Assembly: GCA_003164155.1 (NCBI GenBank)
Contig: PLSG01000291.1
Coordinates: forward strand, 5,763 to 25,557
Reading direction: 5' to 3'
Length of the DNA: 19,795 bases
From: Parachlamydiaceae bacterium
GTDB lineage: Bacteria; Chlamydiota; Chlamydiia; Chlamydiales; Parachlamydiaceae
The notes under the pieces are model-generated. The model did not search any database, had not been told where the DNA came from, and saw only the letters and a list, made by a program, of their open reading frames with translations. This document shows positions 7,919 to 15,700 of this stretch, piece by piece; position 1 is the first letter of the stretch, and each line of letters begins with the position of its first letter. Both the position numbers and the translations under genes were made by a program.

Positions 7919-9757
7919 ATGAAAAAAAACCTTGCATTTATAGATTTAGATAATTGCCTTTCGGCATGCAACTTATCGGAAATTTTAATTCATCTATTAA
8001 TGCAAGAAAATGCCTTATCTCAAGATGCTACAAAATGGCAAGAGCTTTTTTTTCAATCTATAGAAATTTTTGAAGATATTCCCAATTTGGAAGAGATTTT
8101 CAAACTAATTTGTAGCCTAAACACTGACATCCCCCTCGAGAAAATGCAAAAGGCATCTGAGAGAGTCGTCCAACTATCTTTACACAAACTGTTGCGTCCA
8201 GAAATGCTATACATCTTAAATGCGCATAAGCAAAAAGGAGATACCGTTGTTCTGCTTTCTTGCTCTTCGGAAATGATCGTCATCCCCTTAAGTAAAGCCT
8301 TAGGCATAGAGCATGCCTTTGGATTAATCCAAAAAGAGCTTAAGGGAAAACTTAGTGGAGAGCTAGGGGGCATATACAATGGCAAAAAAAAATTAGCTCA
8401 GATGCATTCTATAAGTGAAAAACTGCAACTCAGCTTAGATACCGCTTTCTTTTACACCGACTCTTATGATGATCGATTGCCATTGCAAACGGTAGGTCAT
8501 CCTATAGCGGCTTTTCCAGATAAAAATCTCAAACTTTTAGCCAAAGAGATGAAATGGACCATCATTGAAGATCAAGCTGCCGCTGAAAGATGTATGGCTC
8601 CAAAAATATTGATTGTCACTGCAGCTTCCGACGCTGGGCATATGGAGATAGCTCAAGAAATTGAAAGAGATTTATTGACCAGATTGCGCGACGATCATGA
8701 TAAACTCCTTTATGACCCTGTCATCATCTCCTGTGAAGAGTGGTTCCTTATAGCTAAAATGATGGTCCAAACACAACAAAAAATATCTGAGTTTACACCG
8801 CAGCTCTATCAACGTCTGCATGATTTTTATAATCAACAACACAAAGAAAAAAAGGACATCCTGAGCCATTTCTGGCAACCTAATCTGGGTCATTTGTTTC
8901 AGATTATGCAACCACAAGGTATTATTTGTGTGCACCCTTTTGGCAGTTACGTGGCAGAATATGCAAAGATAAAAGATCTCTCTCTCCCCATTTTGACCTA
9001 CGTGACAGATTGGTTTGGCAATTGTCTGCACATGTGGGCAAATCCAGCATCCGATCTGATCTACTGCCCTTCACAGCGCAATGCCGACTATTTGATAGAG
9101 GAAGCTCAGGCTAGTCCCGAAAAGCTTTTTGTGGGAAATCCCATTATTCCGCAGGCGCTTGATAAGAAGTTCACCACGTCAAAAGAAACCATAAAAAAAG
9201 CTTTTAACCTCGACCCGGCATTAAAGACGCTGCTTTTCGATACACATGGCATAGAAGAGTATGTAGCGTATCTAGAACAAATTGCTCCATCGGCGCTGCC
9301 TTTGCAAATCATAGTGCTCTGCCAAGGCAACAAAGCCATCGAGGATAAGATTAGAATTTGTAATACTAATTCGCTAATTAAAATGATCCCTGTGCTTAAT
9401 GCCAAAGACATTGGACTGGCTTTAGCAGCCTCAGATGTAGTTTTTGCTCGGCCAAGCGTTCTACTTACTCAAGAGGCCTTAGCTGGAAAAAAAGCCCTAC
9501 TATTTGCCACGGATCGAGGCATTATGCCTCCAGTAAAAGAAGTGGTTGCGCATTGCCTCAAACGTAATATAGCCATCTCAATTGCCAATGCGGCAGACTG
9601 GCATGGCGCCCTTAGCACCGTATGGGATCCCTCAAGCAAAATAAATGCAATCCTACAGAACGTCGCCCAGTATGAAATTCAAAGTGGCATAAACCAATTT
9701 GGCCAAATATTCCAAGAGCTTCTTGGAAAATCTAAATCTTTGGACCCTCTCACGTGA
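7919..9757 (+). CDS. HAD-family phosphatase fused to a GT28/MGDG-synthase-like glycosyltransferase
   Basis: The protein has 612 residues in two parts. Residues 1-215 are a HAD-IB (SerB-like) hydrolase: AFIDLDNCLSA with nucleophile Asp9 and Asp11, Ser114 in VVLLSCSSE, Lys near 157, and FYTDSYDDRLPL with acidic residues at 181-185, then GHPIAAFPDKNL. Residues 228-600 resemble diacylglycerol and MurG-type GT-B glycosyltransferases: KILIVTAASDAGH (Gly240-His241 at the acceptor loop), TYVTDWFG (363-365 TDW), FVGNPIIP, VVLCQGN-like LCQGN (468-471) and the C-terminal ASDVVFARPSVLLTQEAL donor-site region. A plausible role is glycosylation of a lipid or alcohol acceptor with a linked dephosphorylation step. 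It lacks a clear signal or membrane segment. No good Shine-Dalgarno sequence precedes the ATG, so translation may be coupled to the PAP2-like gene just upstream. All HAD motifs are intact, unlike the genes before it. Confidence 0.8.
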   Translation: MKKNLAFIDLDNCLSACNLSEILIHLLMQENALSQDATKWQELFFQSIEIFEDIPNLEEIFKLICSLNTDIPLEKMQKASERVVQLSLHKLLRPEMLYILNAHKQKGDTVVLLSCSSEMIVIPLSKALGIEHAFGLIQKELKGKLSGELGGIYNGKKKLAQMHSISEKLQLSLDTAFFYTDSYDDRLPLQTVGHPIAAFPDKNLKLLAKEMKWTIIEDQAAAERCMAPKILIVTAASDAGHMEIAQEIERDLLTRLRDDHDKLLYDPVIISCEEWFLIAKMMVQTQQKISEFTPQLYQRLHDFYNQQHKEKKDILSHFWQPNLGHLFQIMQPQGIICVHPFGSYVAEYAKIKDLSLPILTYVTDWFGNCLHMWANPASDLIYCPSQRNADYLIEEAQASPEKLFVGNPIIPQALDKKFTTSKETIKKAFNLDPALKTLLFDTHGIEEYVAYLEQIAPSALPLQIIVLCQGNKAIEDKIRICNTNSLIKMIPVLNAKDIGLALAASDVVFARPSVLLTQEALAGKKALLFATDRGIMPPVKEVVAHCLKRNIAISIANAADWHGALSTVWDPSSKINAILQNVAQYEIQSGINQFGQIFQELLGKSKSLDPLT

Positions 9758-9898
9758 CTATTTAGATCCCACCTGTTCCGCGTGAAGAGTCTGAATAGTT
9801 TTACCTAAAAGGGTCTGTTTTTCAACTCCTGGATGATTCCTTTCACCTTTTGAACAGCCATTGCCAGCATTGCATGTGTGCTCACTAAAAAAAATCAT
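9758..9898 (-). CDS. Possible small protein (46 aa) with two Cys
   Basis: This minus-strand frame starts at ATG 9898-9896, four bases overlapping (ATGA) the stop of another tiny frame, and ends at TAG 9760-9758, directly beside the convergent glycosyltransferase stop. It reads MIFFSEHTCNAGNGCSKGER, then NHPGVEKQTLLGKTIQTL. The two Cys and the following V..QTLL are faintly like small metal-binding proteins, but I do not recognise a family. GGA lies about seven bases before the ATG. It could be chance or a remnant. Confidence 0.25.
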   Translation of the reverse strand: MIFFSEHTCNAGNGCSKGERNHPGVEKQTLLGKTIQTLHAEQVGSK

Positions 9899-9987
9899 AA
9901 TTTCCGCTTAACCCAATCGACATACCCTTTATCAATAGCTTGAATGGTCAATTCTACCCCATCCCCTTCTTCAAGTATTTCAGTCAT
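9895..9987 (-). CDS. Possible small protein (30 aa) coupled to the next frame
   Basis: From ATG at 9987-9985 the frame reads MTEILEEGDGVELTIQAIDK, then GYVDWVKRKL and TGA, whose bases overlap the ATG of the 46-aa frame. The balanced composition and the ATGA overlap suggest that the two are, or were, co-translated or parts of one broken gene. There is no family match. The rest of the 9758-10212 gap holds the fold-back element. Confidence 0.2.
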   Translation of the reverse strand: MTEILEEGDGVELTIQAIDKGYVDWVKRKL

Positions 9988-10035
9988 AATATGGCATACA
10001 ATTTCTCATTTTTATCGGATTAGCAAGCAATTGTA

Positions 10036-10202
10036 ATATACCAGAGAGCGGGTGATTTTTGGCTTTTCGGCTAGCGCGAAAGTCCCGCGGTTAAGCGATC
10101 ATAAGCGGGTTCATATTTCCCAATATTAACCAGCTTATGATCGCTTAACCCCAGAACTTTGGCGCAGCTGAAAAGCCAAAAATCACCCGCTCTCTGGTAT
10201 AT
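10036..10202. repeat. 167-bp fold-back (MITE-like) element
   Basis: The sequence from ATATACCAGAGAGCGGG (10036) to its mirror CCCGCTCTCTGGTATAT (10202) forms one large imperfect inverted repeat. Arms of about 75 bases share GTGATTTTTGGCTTTTC, then after a divergent stretch GGTTAAGCGATCATAAGC, around a short centre (TTCCCAATATT). It would make a very long hairpin. The CCAGAG/CTCTGG core is flanked by TA-rich bases on both sides, as after insertion at a TA target. It holds no gene. It sits 10 bases past the SDR stop and could end transcription from either side. Confidence 0.85.
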
Positions 10203-10212
10203 GCCTCCAACT

Positions 10213-11052
10213 CTATTTCTTTTGTTGCTTGCCCTTCACCAGTTGTTTTTCGGCATTCGGTTTATATCTTTTCAGAGCGTACCGAATGTAGATAGGACAA
10301 AATCTTTTTAAATAAACGAGGAGCATGGGCACAAATTTTGCGCAATAGGCTTTTTCTTTTTGTTGCACGATGACGGAATGGATTTTTTTGGCCACCACAG
10401 AAGCCTCAAGCCCTTTTTGAGTATCTTGGTCATTTTGTCCAAAGGGTATGCCATGGGCATCTAAAGAATTTTGGGCTGTAGCCGTTTTGATAAAGCCCGG
10501 ACTGACCAGAGATACTTTTATATTGTGTTCCCAAACTTCAGATCTGAGCACCTCGACGTATCCATTCAAGGCATACTTGGAAGCGGCATAAGCGGCTCTA
10601 GTGCGAATGCCGACTTCACCCAGTATGCTGGATATATAGACTAACTGTCCTGCACCTGCCGCTTTCATTTTGGGAATGAGTGCTTTGGTAATAACTACAT
10701 TGCTCAAAAAGTTCACTTTCAATAAGTGCTCGTAAACACATAAATCCATATCTTCAATAAAAGCGCGCTGTGAAATCCCCGCGCAGCCTATGAATACGTC
10801 AATTTTTCCAAAAAGCTGCCAGGCTTCATGTGTTTTACTCTCTAAAGTTTCTAAGAGAATTAGATCTAAAGGCAAAACCGAAATATTTGTTTTAAGGGGA
10901 TCTAAATGCGAGGCGATTTGTTCCAAAACGTCTTTTTGGCGTGAACTGAGGATTAATTTTGCACCGGCTTGGTAAAGCTCAGTTACCAGCGCAGATCCGA
11001 TTCCTGAAGATGCACCTGTTATCCAAATAACTTTGTCTGTCAACGGCGGCAT
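10213..11052 (-). CDS. Short-chain dehydrogenase/reductase (SDR, classical)
   Basis: From ATG at 11052-11050 this is a 279-residue classical SDR. It has the cofactor motif TGASSGIG (12-19), GCAG at 89-92 in place of the usual NNAG, Asn114 (KVNF), ISS with Ser141-142, YAASK (Tyr155, Lys159), and SPGFIKT. It most likely reduces or oxidises a ketone or alcohol with NAD(P)(H). The C-terminal tail has a hydrophobic patch and a very basic end (KRYKP..., KGKQQKK), as in membrane-associated DHRS7-type members. The frame is open further upstream to 11238, but those residues (MCVGCRLLKKFLLQ...) are not SDR-like, and AAAGG stands before the chosen ATG. An SDR beside PKS, TR and glycosyltransferase genes fits a lipid pathway, as in heterocyst glycolipid loci, but it lies on the other strand with its own signals. 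Confidence 0.85.
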   Translation of the reverse strand: MPPLTDKVIWITGASSGIGSALVTELYQAGAKLILSSRQKDVLEQIASHLDPLKTNISVLPLDLILLETLESKTHEAWQLFGKIDVFIGCAGISQRAFIEDMDLCVYEHLLKVNFLSNVVITKALIPKMKAAGAGQLVYISSILGEVGIRTRAAYAASKYALNGYVEVLRSEVWEHNIKVSLVSPGFIKTATAQNSLDAHGIPFGQNDQDTQKGLEASVVAKKIHSVIVQQKEKAYCAKFVPMLLVYLKRFCPIYIRYALKRYKPNAEKQLVKGKQQKK

Positions 11053-11640
11053 GCTTGTGTTACCTTTCCATAAAGGCTCATAAACCCAAGGTCTTTTCTT
11101 ATAAAAAAACCCTGGATTTTGGCGTGTTCTGACCTTACCCAAAATCTTGGTATCACCCATTCTCATTATTATGGCAAGAAAAAAGAAGCTAGTGCGCTGC
11201 AAAAGGAACTTTTTCAAAAGACGACATCCAACGCACATGCATTTTTAATTGTCTTATACCTCAAACAGTGGTACAAGCGAACCAGTGCGGCACAAGCTCA
11301 TTATTTTTTAACCCTAAGGATGCCGAATGACAGCTTTTACACCAGCTCTGCGCGATAGCCCACCTAGATGTGCCAGAAATAGCCGCCTTGGCCGCCCTAG
11401 GGGTAGACCCGAGGATGACCTGGCGGTCCACGTTCGACATCCCCATGTTTTGGCCAAGAGTGCCTGTGGAAACCGTTTTGGGGACTTTGGCGCTGCGTCC
11501 CCTCCATGGCAATGGTAGAACGATCACTTTTTGCAGCGCCGATCAATCTTGCATGGAGTCCATCATAGAACCATCCACAGTACATTCCTATGCTTTTGGG
11601 CTTACTCCCTTAAGAACTCAGCCCATCAATTATATGACGC
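11053..11640 (+). other. Stretch between SDR and kinase; likely holds the out-of-frame kinase N-terminal part
   Basis: In one plus frame (open from 11331 after TGA 11328-11330 to 11885) the translation reads sensibly as far as about 11670: HLDVPEIAALAALGVDPRMT, then VPVETVLGTLALRPLHGNG, then PINYMTLVACLEASVE. Beyond that, sense moves to the frame of the kinase C-lobe. LVACLEASVE followed by MQLMDCSTVIVTEL resembles the end of a kinase N-lobe leading into the hinge. I could not find a Gly-rich loop or the ATP-binding Lys. Another short plus frame (11119-11358) could be a still earlier part. Promoters for the divergent SDR and kinase should lie here, but I could not place them. Confidence 0.35.
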
Positions 11641-12477
11641 TTGTGGCTTGTTTGGAAGCTTCTGTTGAATCTAGATCCCAGAGACATGCAGTTGATGGAT
11701 TGCTCAACGGTCATAGTCACCGAACTTTACAATGGGGGCTCGATCGACAGCCATCTGAAAGATATGCAAGCTCTCTTGCAAAGCGATCCGCAAAAAGCAT
11801 TGACTATGCTGAGCACAAGCTTTTTAGACCTAGCTTCAGGCTTAAAGGCGATGCACGACTTAGGCGCCATTCACCGCGATATTAAGCCGGGAAATATCTT
11901 AGTGAATGTGGATCCATCTGGCACTATTGAAGAGGCGGCGCTTTCGGACTACGGACTCACCATAAGCACTAAAGAGGCAGCTACATCTCATCCATTGACG
12001 ACTCCCCTGTTTGCTTCGCCAGAGCTGCAGCGCTACGGCAACTATGAAATTCTTTTAAACAAATTCCTAGAGAGCCAAATCCAAATAAGTGAAAATCCAT
12101 CTATAAACGACACGTCTCACCCTTTTGGGCGGCTGCGCTCCAACCAAAGCGATGATATTTGGGCGCTTGGCCTCACCTTTGCAATGCTGCTCTTGGGCGA
12201 AAGCCATCAAAGCATTAATTCCACGATAAGAGCGGCAACAAACGCCAGTATATGGTCGTCGTTAGACTCTGCTGCACGACGCAAATTGTTCGACGAGCTA
12301 TTTCCTCCACCCATTGAGGTAGAAGGCAATGGCAGCCCTGTGGAGCTAGCCAAGATTGAGATGCATAAGCTTTGCCGCAACATGCTTTCACTGGTCAAAG
12401 CGGAAAGATATAATGCTGATCAAGTTTTGGCTAAATGCCGAGAAATCCATGCCATCATACATCCTCAAAGCCCTTAG
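11641..12477 (+). CDS. Ser/Thr protein kinase, C-lobe (N-lobe missing or out of frame)
   Basis: The frame begins at the hinge (VIVTELYNGGSIDSHL, residues 24-39) and carries an intact catalytic loop IHRDIKPGNILV (Asp80, Lys82, Asn85). It has DYG at 103-105 in place of DFG, activation segment end TPLFASPE (121-128), and the helix F Asp in SDDIWALGLTF. This is a eukaryotic-type (Hanks) kinase fold. The N-lobe with the Gly-rich loop and the ATP-anchoring Lys and Glu is absent from this frame. The TTG at 11641 has no clear ribosome binding site and is probably not the true start, since upstream coding sense lies in the other frame. Kinases of this kind are common effectors or signalling proteins in amoeba-associated bacteria. 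As it stands it is a pseudogene or a pseudokinase-like fragment. Confidence 0.75.
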   Translation: MWLVWKLLLNLDPRDMQLMDCSTVIVTELYNGGSIDSHLKDMQALLQSDPQKALTMLSTSFLDLASGLKAMHDLGAIHRDIKPGNILVNVDPSGTIEEAALSDYGLTISTKEAATSHPLTTPLFASPELQRYGNYEILLNKFLESQIQISENPSINDTSHPFGRLRSNQSDDIWALGLTFAMLLLGESHQSINSTIRAATNASIWSSLDSAARRKLFDELFPPPIEVEGNGSPVELAKIEMHKLCRNMLSLVKAERYNADQVLAKCREIHAIIHPQSP

Positions 12478-12570
12478 CCAAAATATTATTTAAAATACGG
12501 CTTAAACGGTATATCTGAAGGGCGTATTGTACTATTTTTTCGTTTAGGAACCCAAATTAGACCTTTTCTT

Positions 12571-12699
12571 CAGCCTGAAGGGCTGGCAGTGCCAGTGCAA
12601 CAGCCCAGGGCGATGCCCTTAGCATTACCCATATCTTTTCTATTCACCCACGAATGGGGGTGAATAGAAAAGATGGGTGTCAGCCCTTCGGGCTCTGAC
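12571..12699. repeat. Hairpin-rich palindromic element with terminal inverted repeats
   Basis: The ends AGCCTGAAGGGCTGGCA (12572-12588) and, inverted, AGCCCGAAGGGCTGACA (12694-12678) match at 15 of 17 positions. Inside lie AGGGC-GAT-GCCCT (12607-12619) and a strong stem: a left arm at 12627-12649 starting ACCCATATC, and a right arm at 12658-12678 that mirrors it apart from a two-base bulge. A final GTCAGCCC/GGG..CTGAC hairpin follows. It lies between the convergent kinase and 2277-aa genes and may terminate both. Part of it (12617-12647) recurs at the right edge of the window, so it belongs to a dispersed family. Confidence 0.75.
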
Positions 12700-12726
12700 T
12701 AGGACAGCGTTTATAAACTCTCACAA

Positions 12727-15700
12727 TCAAATGAGGGTGCTGCTGCTCGATGATTCCTTTCTATCTGAAGACGAGTCCTGATGCCTATGTGGGCGGGAGA
12801 CATAAGGGCACATATACCCCAATTGCAAGCGGGACTTAAGAGGTCTTGAAGCCTCTTCTTTACCAAAAGCTTCCTCCTTACCTGAAGCCTCTTCTTTACT
12901 CGAAGCTGCCTGCATGTAACGCGCGGCTATTTCCTTCAATCCTGGGAAAGCCAGGCTAAATCTTTCCAAAAGAACCCTGAGATGCGAGGAGTATTTGGTG
13001 CTAGCTCCAAAGTTTGGAATATCGCTAAGCGCCAAATCCGGGCAAGAGGGACACCTACGCCTCTCCGGTGGCATGGGAATGCTATCCATGGGGAAGGGCT
13101 TCAAGGCATCGCCAATGGCTTCTTTAGTCCAAGGAGTTTGAAGGATATCAAAAACGCGCAACAAATGCGCGCGAGCAGCACCGTCAGGGGTTTTCAAAAG
13201 ACATTTTTTTATGTCTCCTGAAAATAAAGCATCGACCTCCGCGCTCTTTTCTTTTAGTTTAGGTATTCTTAAAAAGGTGTACATACATAAGCCTTGCACC
13301 TGACATGCCACTGTGACATCTTGGATACTTGCACTTTTATAAGCTCCCAAATCCAAGGCGAAGATCACATGTTGGAGTGTCGCAAGAAGTTGATTTTGCC
13401 TAGGCTCTGGAAGATGCGCGAGCAACGACTCTAAACATTTACTAAGTGCCGGAAGGTCTTGAGCTAGTGCCTTCATTTCTAGAAGGGCTAATGCGAGCAG
13501 AGGCTCTGAATCTATAACGGAACCAGTTTCACGACGAATTATCTGATGACAATGGTAAAACATGGCGGGAATATGCATTAGTTCGTATATAACATTTTTG
13601 ATAAATTCCATCGATATAACGGCCGCATGAGCAGATTGTCCACACAAAATATCGCTAAAGGATTGGTATAGAACTTTGAAGCCGCGTGTATTATGGTTCA
13701 CCAGCGCGTAACACATAGCAGACGCACTCAGCACCCTATGCAAACCCAAGGTCTCTTGCAGACAAACATTTCTGCGGCAATGCGGGATTAATATGTCGAT
13801 AAGTGTTTGAAATACCTCTAGTAAGTCCGTAAAATTTGAGGTGAATTTATGTGCTGCGAGCATTGAAAAAAGACCCAGATGCATCATCATCTCGGCACTG
13901 TCAGCCTTGATTTGAGCCTCTTTAGTAGGAAGTGCTGTAAATAATTTTACCGTGCTAGCCCTTCTAAATAGATACAAGAGAGCCCCAGCCCAGCGTGGAG
14001 TACTTGCAAACAGCTTTTCGGCAATAAAACAAAGCACCTCTACCCCCTGCACTTTAGATAACTTGGCATAATCTGGCAAGTAAAGGGCGAAATTATGCAC
14101 AGCTTCCGATATCTCTTCATGTCTATCCATAGTCAAGCTGAAGACCCATTTGGCAAAGTAATCGAGCTTTACAAGCATTAGACTTTCAAGATCGCTTCGC
14201 TCAGAGCCATGCGAAGATATCTCCAATATCTGTTTAGAGAGAGCTTGTACTAGTTCGATGCTTGCATATGAATGGGCAGGAGCGGCCAGCCTGGACACAT
14301 GCGGAATTAGGCAGCTAATTTGGAGGTGCAGGTAAGGGACTATTTTAAGGAAAATCGAATCCCTTGCAGGCGACCTATGTTCAGTTATAGAATTCCCTGG
14401 CAACTTTTTCACGATCATCCAGGGAAGTCTCGGTTTCCCAAAAAACACCAAGGCGCGCTCTAGAATATCCCATCTAGCATCCCCTAATTCTTCGTGGCAT
14501 AGTGCATTTAAAAATGAAAATATGGCCAAGCCCTCTTCAGACTCGAAAACAAATCCATGCTTATTTGCCTCGGCATTTAAAAGATCGAGCAGAGAAGTTT
14601 GCATAACTTGCATTTTAGCTTCAGCAGAAAGGCTGCAAAATATCTGAAACACATCTAAGTGAGCCTTTTTGCAATCGGCAACCTTTTTTCCCAGGATAAA
14701 TTTAACGAGTCTTTCAAAAGCGCTGGCCAAGGGAAGCGTAGTCAATATTTGAAAAAGCGACGCATCTATCTGTGCAAAGCTTGAAGGAAGCAAACCCTGC
14801 ATTTCATTAGAAAGCTGCTCTATGATTTCTGGAGCAGCATGCCTCTTGATAAAATGGGCATGCATCCAATTTTCTTCTTTGAGGGCAAAATCGGCACATG
14901 CCAGCGGAAGTTTATCTGGTCCGGCAAGTTTTGAAAGCTGCAAGCTTTCCATATACCTCAGTAAACAGACTTCCATTTGTATAAGCATAAAGACCATATG
15001 GGGATGCAGCGGCTTAGCGCCGCTGCCCAATCTATCTTTATAAACCACCGAAGGAGCTAATATGGTAGTCATTAGCCGAAAACATTTGGCTTGTACAGCA
15101 GGCGAGAACTTCGCCAGCATCTCCATCAATTGCAGATAAACAGGCGCATGAAAAACGTCTGAAGTTATATACCGCTTGCATAATAGCTCTATAGGCTTGA
15201 TATTTTGAGTTTTCTCGATGCCCATAGATAACTTCTGGAATAGAATCTGCAATAGACAAAGGTATTCTTCATGCTCCACATTTTCAGAAAGATGCAAGAT
15301 TTTCAAATTCAATTCCCACGAATGCATCTGATCGGCATGGATGAGCATATGGGAAAGAGCCAATAAGCCCTTTGAAGTATAGCTCTGCAGCAGCTCTTTC
15401 TCCAGCAACTTTTCCAAGATGTCGACCAGTAAGGCAATAGAACTAGAAGCGCTTTTTTGCTGCACCAGACAGATAGAAACTAGTTTGCTAAAAAAGATTT
15501 CCGCTTCTAGCGTCCATACCTCAGCCGTAAAAGATGCGGATACGGCCATACTATGTCCAATCTGCAGGGCCAGCAAGCTATTAGTTCCGGATTTAGAATG
15601 CCCCAAATAGGTTATCAAGATTTTCGCCAGATCAATAATTTCCCGAGTCCAAGCCCCTCTAGCTTTTTCTTTTTCACTGATAAAAAGGGCAAATAAGGTA

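Noticed and set aside
8672..9031. 119-residue minus-strand frame inside the HAD-glycosyltransferase gene
   Set aside because: It is opposite strongly supported coding sequence and has no start signals or recognisable motif.
11261..11585. Minus-strand frames opposite the kinase upstream region
   Set aside because: Composition is unlike a protein and there is no ribosome binding site; the plus-strand frame reads better.
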